The position numbers and the translations under genes are program-made. A stretch of 64,000 nucleotides of DNA from Anaerolineaceae bacterium (lineage in GTDB: Bacteria; Chloroflexota; Anaerolineae; Aggregatilineales; Phototrophicaceae). This document shows positions 58,985 to 64,000 of the stretch, in pieces. Every line of letters begins with the position of its first letter. Position 1 is the first letter of the stretch. The stretch spans positions 496,001 through 560,000 of the forward strand of contig JACKCG010000001.1 of the NCBI GenBank assembly GCA_020634135.1, given 5' to 3'. A model generated the notes under the pieces. That model was not told where the DNA came from. It worked only from the letters and a program-made list of their open reading frames with translations, and did no database searches.

Positions 58985-60006
58985 GATTGGCCTCCCCAAT
59001 AGGCTTCAAGCATAAACAGGCGTGTATCCTCGCCGCCCATCTGGTATTTGTAGGATTCGTCCCCGCGCAGGAAGTCGAAAACTTCCCGCTGGTTTTCGAT
59101 AGCATGGCGGATATTCTGTCCTAGCAGTACGATGCCTGGACTCAGATGACCGTAGTCCCCTGGCAGTAGCCCTGAATTGTAAACCAGGACATGGTTGTTA
59201 TAGTCGAAGTTGAGATAGGCTGCCGCTGCTGTGCCATCAACGGTCAAGAAACTGAGCTGCAACCAGCCACGCTCAAAAAGGATAGGTGTTACCATTTTGA
59301 AGAATTTGGTATTTTGCGGGTCATCCAGAAACCCGGCCTTTTCTGGGTGGCTGGCAGCCATGAGCTTCAGGAAACGTTCCAGCTCTTCGTTAAGATTGTG
59401 CTCTTCCCCGACAATGTACCAATCTACCTGCTCGACTGCCCCTTCTGCCCGACGCAGTTTGCGACGTAGTTCATGTCGGTACTTCTTGTTCAGACTGGCG
59501 ACATAGTCTTCCCAGTTAGCGGGTAGCTGGATAGTGGGGCAGACTTCTTGTTGCGAGCAGGTAACAGTGAATCCGGCTTGTTCCAAAAAGTGGGGGAGGC
59601 AGGTCTTTGTGGGGGAGTCCTCTACGATATTACACAAGTTGATGGAGTCAAATACACCGTGTTGATCTTTTACGTGGTCGGCCAGAGCGGCCAACACGGA
59701 TTCAATGTGGTGGGTATCTATAATCAGGTCAAGATAATCCGATACTTCAACACAGCCGATGCTGTGAATGACCTGTCCCTGCTCCTGATGGCGCCCGATG
59801 AACCAGGGAGCAATGCCAATCAGTTGATTATTATCGTCGCGGAAAGTCGTAACCCACAGGTCGCCAGGGTGGTATGCTTCCCACCAGGTAGACTGCCATT
59901 CCCATGTGCTGAAAATCCGATTACTCGTGCTTCGATGGAGCAAATCATTCCATTCGGATTGAAGGTCTGAAAATACACGAGCATCCTGGTAGATGGTAAG
60001 CCTCAT
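58981..60006 (-). CDS. GNAT/FemAB-like acyltransferase (BioF2/CelD type)
   Basis: A 341-residue double-GNAT-like protein. Characteristic segments are SNRIFSTWEWQSTWWEAY near the N-terminus, and YVASLNKKYRHELRRKLRRAE with the later YDYNNHVLVYNSGLLP and SPGIVLL segments, as in Acetyltransf_6/BioF2-like proteins. These act in polysaccharide or cell-surface synthesis. I use the ATG at 60006, with AGGAG 11 nt upstream. It overlaps the glycosyltransferase start by 4 nt, so the two are translated together and probably act in one pathway. Confidence 0.82.
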   Translation of the reverse strand: MRLTIYQDARVFSDLQSEWNDLLHRSTSNRIFSTWEWQSTWWEAYHPGDLWVTTFRDDNNQLIGIAPWFIGRHQEQGQVIHSIGCVEVSDYLDLIIDTHHIESVLAALADHVKDQHGVFDSINLCNIVEDSPTKTCLPHFLEQAGFTVTCSQQEVCPTIQLPANWEDYVASLNKKYRHELRRKLRRAEGAVEQVDWYIVGEEHNLNEELERFLKLMAASHPEKAGFLDDPQNTKFFKMVTPILFERGWLQLSFLTVDGTAAAAYLNFDYNNHVLVYNSGLLPGDYGHLSPGIVLLGQNIRHAIENQREVFDFLRGDESYKYQMGGEDTRLFMLEAYWGGQS

Positions 60007-60184
60007 TGCCGACGCTGCTCCTGTTGATATGACTGTGAGTGAATTAGGATGAAGGTGACATACCGGGAAAAGTATAGCATTAATCAAGTTATGCATTCAA
60101 GTGGGTTTATTTGTATTATAAACAAACCGCCCAAAAATGCGCGGTTTGCTGATCGAACACTTATGTTGCGGGAGAAAAACAGGT
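60007..60184. other. Intergenic region containing the ABC-gene terminator
   Basis: 178 nt between two minus-strand genes. Apart from the hairpin at 60117-60148 I see only AT-rich sequence around 60060-60120 that may hold the promoter of the GNAT-like gene. Confidence 0.45.
60117..60148 (-). terminator. Terminator of the ABC-ATPase gene
   Basis: On the minus strand CAAACCGC (60141-60148) pairs perfectly with GCGGTTTG (60123-60130) and is followed by TTTATAAT. Confidence 0.75.
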
Positions 60185-61315
60185 TTACGCTTTAATGGCC
60201 GCCTGTTTTGTATCATACGCCAGGGAAAGCTTGGTATTCACATCGAACAAATGCATGTTTTCCATGTTGAATACGATTTCCATGCGATGGCCGACACGAG
60301 CCGAAGTACGTGGGTCCATTCTGGAAATGAAGCTGGTGCCTTGTTCTTCCAGATAGACCACCATCTCATTACCCATTTGCTCAACTACATCCACGTTGAC
60401 TTCAACTTGGGCCGGAATAATGCCGGAAGGCAGATAAAGGGAGTCATGAATATCTTCCGGACGGATGCCCAGGACGACTTTTTGCCCGGCATGGTCACGG
60501 AAAATTTCAATGTGATGCTGTGGAAGTTCAAGCTGGAACACACCGGTATCAGCAACGAGCTTGCCATTATTATTCAGTAATGTCGCATCAAAGAAGTTCA
60601 TGGCAGGGCTGCCGATAAACCCGGCAACAAACAGGTTACGCGGATTGTGGTACAGATTGTAGGGGGTGTCAATTTGCTGAAGTTCGCCGGCGCTTAACAC
60701 GCAAATACGAGTCCCCATCGTCATAGCTTCCACCTGATCGTGGGTTACATAAATGAATGTTGTCCCCAGGCGCTGGTGGAGTTTGCTGATGAACGAACGC
60801 GCTTCAACACGGAGTTTCGCATCCAGGTTGGAGAGAGGTTCATCCATAAGGAAGACAGCTGGTTCGCGGACGATGGCACGACCTACCGCAACACGCTGAC
60901 GCTGACCGCCGGAAAGTTGGCGGGGGCGGCGATCCAGAAGCTGCTCAATGCCCAGGCTCTTGGCTGCTTCACGCACGCGCTGGTCTATGATTTGCTTTGG
61001 AGTTTTACGCAGACGTAAACCGAAAGCCATGTTATCATAGACAGTCATGTGTGGGTACAGCGCGTAGCTTTGGAACACCATTGCAACATCACGGTCTTTA
61101 GGGGCGACATTGTTCACGACGCGGTCACCGATTAAGATTTCGCCGTCACTGATTTCCTCCAGGCCAGCGAGCATACGCAGGCTGGTGGATTTGCCGCAGC
61201 CGGATGGCCCGACAAAAACAAGGAATTCTTTGTCGTCGATTACAATATCAAGGTCCTGTACCGCGACTGTTTCATTGAAGCGTTTCCAAACGTGACTGAA
61301 GGTTACACTTGCCAC
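60185..61315 (-). CDS. Sugar ABC transporter ATP-binding protein (MalK/UgpC/MsmK type)
   Basis: A 376-residue ABC ATPase of the carbohydrate-uptake CUT1 type. Walker A is GPSGCGKST, the signature LSGGQRQRVAVGRA, Walker B VFLMDEPLSNLD and the switch His in VTHDQ. The C-terminal 130 residues form the MalK-like regulatory OB domain (GIRPEDI, DPRTSARVGH). The start is GTG at 61315 with GGAGG 6 nt upstream; the frame is open further but without homology. It has its own promoter and terminator, so it may energise several importers encoded elsewhere, as MsmK does. Confidence 0.94.
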   Translation of the reverse strand: MASVTFSHVWKRFNETVAVQDLDIVIDDKEFLVFVGPSGCGKSTSLRMLAGLEEISDGEILIGDRVVNNVAPKDRDVAMVFQSYALYPHMTVYDNMAFGLRLRKTPKQIIDQRVREAAKSLGIEQLLDRRPRQLSGGQRQRVAVGRAIVREPAVFLMDEPLSNLDAKLRVEARSFISKLHQRLGTTFIYVTHDQVEAMTMGTRICVLSAGELQQIDTPYNLYHNPRNLFVAGFIGSPAMNFFDATLLNNNGKLVADTGVFQLELPQHHIEIFRDHAGQKVVLGIRPEDIHDSLYLPSGIIPAQVEVNVDVVEQMGNEMVVYLEEQGTSFISRMDPRTSARVGHRMEIVFNMENMHLFDVNTKLSLAYDTKQAAIKA

Positions 61316-61394
61316 TGATTTCCTCCGTGATCTGATCTCTATACGCAAAAGGCAATATTCGTTAATTTTGCACAAAGTTTTTGCAATTGAGAAG

Positions 61395-61423
61395 ATTATA
61401 AGACGTGGTTTCAAAAATTGCAA
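61395..61423 (-). promoter_or_regulatory. Promoter of the ABC-ATPase gene
   Basis: On the minus strand TTGCAA (61418-61423), a 17-nt spacer and a perfect TATAAT (61395-61400), 80 nt before the GTG start. Confidence 0.75.
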
Positions 61424-61581
61424 CAAATTGATGGAAATTTACTAACTTGAGTTGGCGATCTGTTTTTTGCCCATCAGCGCCGAATCTGCAGACCGCCAAT
61501 TGGTTTGTGATACATCTAGAAACGATGCAGATCAAACGTACAATAACAAGAAGAGCTATTAGGGTAAGAGGGATGTGGGCT

Positions 61582-62826
61582 ATGGAGCATGTGAATGCTG
61601 AAATTATCAGCATTGGCACTGAGATTCTGTTAGGAGAGATTACCGATACCAACAGCGTGTTCATGGCACGTGCGCTGCGTGATATTGGTATCAATGTGTA
61701 CTTTATGTCTAGTGTGGGTGACAACGAAACCAGGATTGCGAATGTTATACGAACAGCCCTGGAACGGGTTCACGTGGTAATTACCTGTGGGGGGTTGGGG
61801 CCAACCGTGGACGATATGACACGGCAAGCTGTGGCTGCTGCTACGGGGCGGGGGATAACATTTCATCAGAGTCTCTACGATGTGATTGCGGCACGGTTTA
61901 TGAGCTTTAAAGTGAGCATGAGCGAAAACAACGCCAGGCAGGCATACCTCCCGGACAACGCCCTGCTGATCGAAAACCCGGTTGGAACTGCCCCGGCATT
62001 CATTGTTGAATACCTGGAAAACAAAGCGGTTATTAGCCTCCCAGGCGTGCCGCGTGAGATGAAATTTCTGTTCAGCGAATCGGTGATCCCTTATTTGAAG
62101 CGCCGCTATAATTTGAAGGAAACTGTAATTAAGGCACGGGTGCTCAAGACCGCGGGGATTGGCGAAAGTACATTGGATAGCAAGATAGGTGATGACCTGC
62201 TTCAGCAAAGTAACCCAACGATTGGTCTGGCCGCTCATGCCGGTCAGGTGGATGTGCGAGTCACGGCAAAGGCTATCAGTATTGAAGTCGCGAACCGGAT
62301 GATTGACGAAGTGGACACCATACTGCGGGAACGGATCGGCTCGTATATTTTTGGCGTGGATGATGAACAGATTGAAGATGTATTGGTACGCCTTCTGCTT
62401 AAGAATAACGTGCGACTGGCGATTGTCCAGGCCGGAGTAGAGGATGTAGTTGCCAGCCGAATCAGGGGAGCGGCCCAAGGGGAGCAGGCACTTGTAATCG
62501 CCGAGGTTTATGCTTCTCCCAGTGAACTCGAGATGAAACTTGAATCAACGGATGGCGTTGGTATTCGTGAGTTAGCTGAGAAAGCGGCGCAGTACGTTTC
62601 CCGGCAAGTAGAAGGTGGGCTTGGGATCGCAATTGTGAGCAACCCCGAGATGGGAGATGACCATGCTGATAGTGAGCCGGGTACTGCCATTGCAGTGTAT
62701 TTCGCTGGCGAAGTGAGATCACGGGAGTATGGGTTTGGGGGGCAGTCGGAAACTGCACCAGTATGGACGAGCACCTGGGTGATGTCTATGGCCTGGCGTA
62801 TGTTGAAAGAGAAATTTACCGAATGA
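61582..62826 (+). CDS. cinA: CinA-like protein with degenerate amidase domain
   Basis: A 414-residue protein. The N-terminal COG1058 domain is well conserved: EIISIGTEILLGEI, TCGGLGPTVDDMTR and LPGVPREM; this domain has ADP-ribose/NMN-adenylate pyrophosphatase activity in studied members. The C-terminal region aligns with the NMN deamidase (PncC) domain, but its AESCTGG motif, with the catalytic Ser, is replaced by VQAGVED (62425-62445), and the ITGIAGP-like segment is also lost. Starts at 61573, 61582 and 61591 are all possible; 61582 has GAGGG 9 nt upstream. Overlaps the next gene by 4 nt. Confidence 0.9.
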   Translation: MEHVNAEIISIGTEILLGEITDTNSVFMARALRDIGINVYFMSSVGDNETRIANVIRTALERVHVVITCGGLGPTVDDMTRQAVAAATGRGITFHQSLYDVIAARFMSFKVSMSENNARQAYLPDNALLIENPVGTAPAFIVEYLENKAVISLPGVPREMKFLFSESVIPYLKRRYNLKETVIKARVLKTAGIGESTLDSKIGDDLLQQSNPTIGLAAHAGQVDVRVTAKAISIEVANRMIDEVDTILRERIGSYIFGVDDEQIEDVLVRLLLKNNVRLAIVQAGVEDVVASRIRGAAQGEQALVIAEVYASPSELEMKLESTDGVGIRELAEKAAQYVSRQVEGGLGIAIVSNPEMGDDHADSEPGTAIAVYFAGEVRSREYGFGGQSETAPVWTSTWVMSMAWRMLKEKFTE

Positions 62827-63395
62827 CAACTGCTGACATCGCGCAGAAACTCCTTGAAACTGGCATATTGCAGTTTGGTGAGTTCAGAGAGAATAATGGC
62901 TATGCTCCGTTACGGTTGCATATGGAACTGTTACCGGCATATCCGGCGTTTCTGGATCAGGTTACCGGCCTTCTAGGGGAGTTGCTGCCCGGTAACATTC
63001 AACGATTAGTGGCTGCGCCCGATGCGCTCCCGCTGGGCGTCAGCGTGAGTTTGCGGACAGGGATTCCGCTTATCTACAGCCGGGGAAGAAGCGAGTCTCC
63101 CGCTTTTGATCTGGTGGGTGCGTATGACTCCGGACGAACGGTGGTTGTGCTGACGAATGCACTTTCTGACGGTGAATCGCTGCTGTCATTGATCTGGCGT
63201 GTTCGCCAGGTTGGGTTAAAGGTCAGTACAGTCGTCGGGCTGATTGATCTTGAATCGGGATTCTCAAGTGACTGTGCCATGTTTTCGCTGGTCAATCTGA
63301 CTGGAGTCATGGACGCGCTTAAAGAAAAAGCCCTGCTTCCGGCAGGGCAAATCACGTCTGTGTATGAGTGGATGCGGCAGAATCAGGGTCAATAG
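62823..63395 (+). CDS. Orotate phosphoribosyltransferase-like protein, degenerate PRPP site
   Basis: A 190-residue type I PRTase-like protein. The N-terminus (KLLETGILQFGEF, then LRLHMELLPAYP) follows the OPRT pattern closely. The PRPP-binding loop, normally VVVxEDVxTTGxS, reads VVVLTNALSDGES, so both acidic residues are lost (63153-63158). The catalytic loop Lys-x-Lys-x-His-Gly is replaced by SRGRSESPA. It is therefore probably not an active OPRT and may bind a nucleotide for another purpose. The ATG overlaps the cinA stop (ATGA). The 3' end carries the lepA terminator on the other strand. Confidence 0.75.
   Translation: MTTADIAQKLLETGILQFGEFRENNGYAPLRLHMELLPAYPAFLDQVTGLLGELLPGNIQRLVAAPDALPLGVSVSLRTGIPLIYSRGRSESPAFDLVGAYDSGRTVVVLTNALSDGESLLSLIWRVRQVGLKVSTVVGLIDLESGFSSDCAMFSLVNLTGVMDALKEKALLPAGQITSVYEWMRQNQGQ
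63321..63348 (-). terminator. lepA terminator inside the PRTase-like gene
   Basis: On the minus strand GCCCTGC (63342-63348) pairs with GCAGGGC (63330-63336) across a 5-nt loop, followed by TTTTTCTTT. It lies about 50 nt past the lepA stop and within the last codons of the convergent gene. Confidence 0.78.
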
Positions 63396-63398
63396 AGG

Positions 63399-64000
63399 CT
63401 AGTCGTCGTCGAGTGAGAGTAGCGCCATGAAAGCTTCCTGCGGCACTTCAACCGAGCCGATCATCTTCATGCGCTTCTTGCCCTTTTTCTGCTTTTCCAG
63501 CAGTTTCTTTTTACGGGTAATGTCACCGCCATAGCATTTTGCCAGCACATCCTTCCGTAATGCCTTTACGTTGGCGCGGGAGATGACGCGCTTGCCCGTC
63601 GCTGCCTGGATAGGCACGACAAATTGCTGGCGCGGGATCAGGTCTTTCAGTTTGCTGATGAGCTTTTGTCCTTTGTGGTAGGCATCGTCCCGGTGGACGA
63701 TAATCGCCAGTGCGTCTACCGGCTCATTATTTACCAGGATGTCAAGCTTCACCAGGTCACCAGTGCGATACCCATCAAACTGATAATCAAGGCTGGCATA
63801 TCCTTTTGACGCACTTTTGAGGCGGTCAAAGAAATCCACAATGACTTCCGAGAGCGGAATCCGGTAATGCAGGATGACGCGCTGTGTATCGAGATATTCC
63901 GTTGTTTCGTACTCTGCGTGTTTCTTAATTGCCAAATCCATGATCGGCCCGATGAACTCCTGAGGAGTATAAATCTGAATTTTCATCCAGGGTTCACGGA
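63399..64000 (-). CDS. lepA: Elongation factor 4 (LepA), C-terminal part, 5' end outside window
   Basis: The last 200 residues of LepA/EF4, a ribosome-associated GTPase that back-translocates or remodels stalled ribosomes. EF-G domain V-like sequence opens with EPWMKIQIYTP. The LepA-specific C-terminal domain follows: VDALAIIVHRDDAY, LIPRQQFVVPIQAA, LRKDVLAKCYGGDITRKKKL and QKKGKKRMKMIG. The frame is open through base 64000, so the ATG at 63986 is internal. It ends 3 nt from the convergent PRTase-like gene. Confidence 0.96.
   Translation of the reverse strand, partial: REPWMKIQIYTPQEFIGPIMDLAIKKHAEYETTEYLDTQRVILHYRIPLSEVIVDFFDRLKSASKGYASLDYQFDGYRTGDLVKLDILVNNEPVDALAIIVHRDDAYHKGQKLISKLKDLIPRQQFVVPIQAATGKRVISRANVKALRKDVLAKCYGGDITRKKKLLEKQKKGKKRMKMIGSVEVPQEAFMALLSLDDD

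Noticed and set aside
1..64000. Prophage, insertion sequence, CRISPR or restriction-modification genes
   Set aside because: No integrase, transposase, Cas, methylase/nuclease pair or terminal repeats were seen; genes are housekeeping or lineage-typical with even composition.

Overview
The window looks like a chromosomal segment of a Chloroflexota bacterium, probably of the Anaerolineae/Aggregatilinea-like lineages. This rests on gene content, not on a marker gene. It has LysM proteins with Pro/Thr-rich 'PTPTPT' linkers, a eukaryote-type Ser/Thr kinase, a family-39-like membrane glycosyltransferase, a WYL regulator, a T-box in front of valS, and a separate yajC-secD-secF cluster. G+C is moderate by eye. 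Genes are tightly packed, with many 4-nt overlaps and ATG, GTG and TTG starts supported by strong Shine-Dalgarno sequences. I see no phage, insertion sequence, CRISPR array, rRNA or other sign of an acquired island.

Layout. 1-4.3 kb (minus): two paralogous acyl-CoA ligases around a MaoC-type hydratase, then a hot-dog thioesterase. 4.4-7.5 kb (plus): a coiled-coil protein and selB. 7.5-9.7 kb (minus): murA and a SAM hydrolase. 9.8-12.4 kb (plus): a hisHAFI operon behind a strong promoter and a candidate histidine attenuator. 12.5-16 kb: a histidine kinase and mutL. 16-19.5 kb (minus): two tandem LysM proteins and a nucleotidyltransferase-like protein. 20-24.5 kb (minus): valS, a methyltransferase, a valine T-box leader, udk and tRNA-Thr. 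24.7-28 kb (plus): a CpaE-like receiver/ATPase, a sirtuin and a GAF histidine kinase. 28-32 kb (minus): yajC-secD-secF-alcohol dehydrogenase. 32.5-36.4 kb (plus): a secreted protein, a membrane protein and a glycosyltransferase. 36.5-40.8 kb (minus): a four-gene membrane module (SPFH, helical protein, winged-helix/zinc-ribbon protein, DUF2207-like). 41-46 kb: two secreted glycosidase-like proteins around a WYL regulator. 46-53 kb (minus): Ser/Thr kinase, dgt, hisE, purH and an 800-residue putative acyltransferase. 53.3 kb (plus): a type II NADH dehydrogenase behind a Rex-like operator. 54.7-57.2 kb (minus): a carbamoyltransferase operon with three small membrane proteins. 57.4-61.3 kb: a hypothetical gene, a glycosyltransferase, a GNAT-like protein and an ABC sugar-importer ATPase. 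61.6-64 kb: cinA, a PRTase-like gene and the 3' part of lepA.

The most interesting signals are regulatory: a his leader peptide with mutually exclusive terminator and antiterminator helices, the T-box, and the Rex-like box. A second theme is enzyme folds whose signature residues have changed. MurA has Asp in place of the fosfomycin-target Cys. The CinA amidase domain, a PRTase, a nucleotidyltransferase and two secreted glycosidase-like proteins appear to have lost key catalytic residues. All assignments are by eye from motifs; no searches were run.
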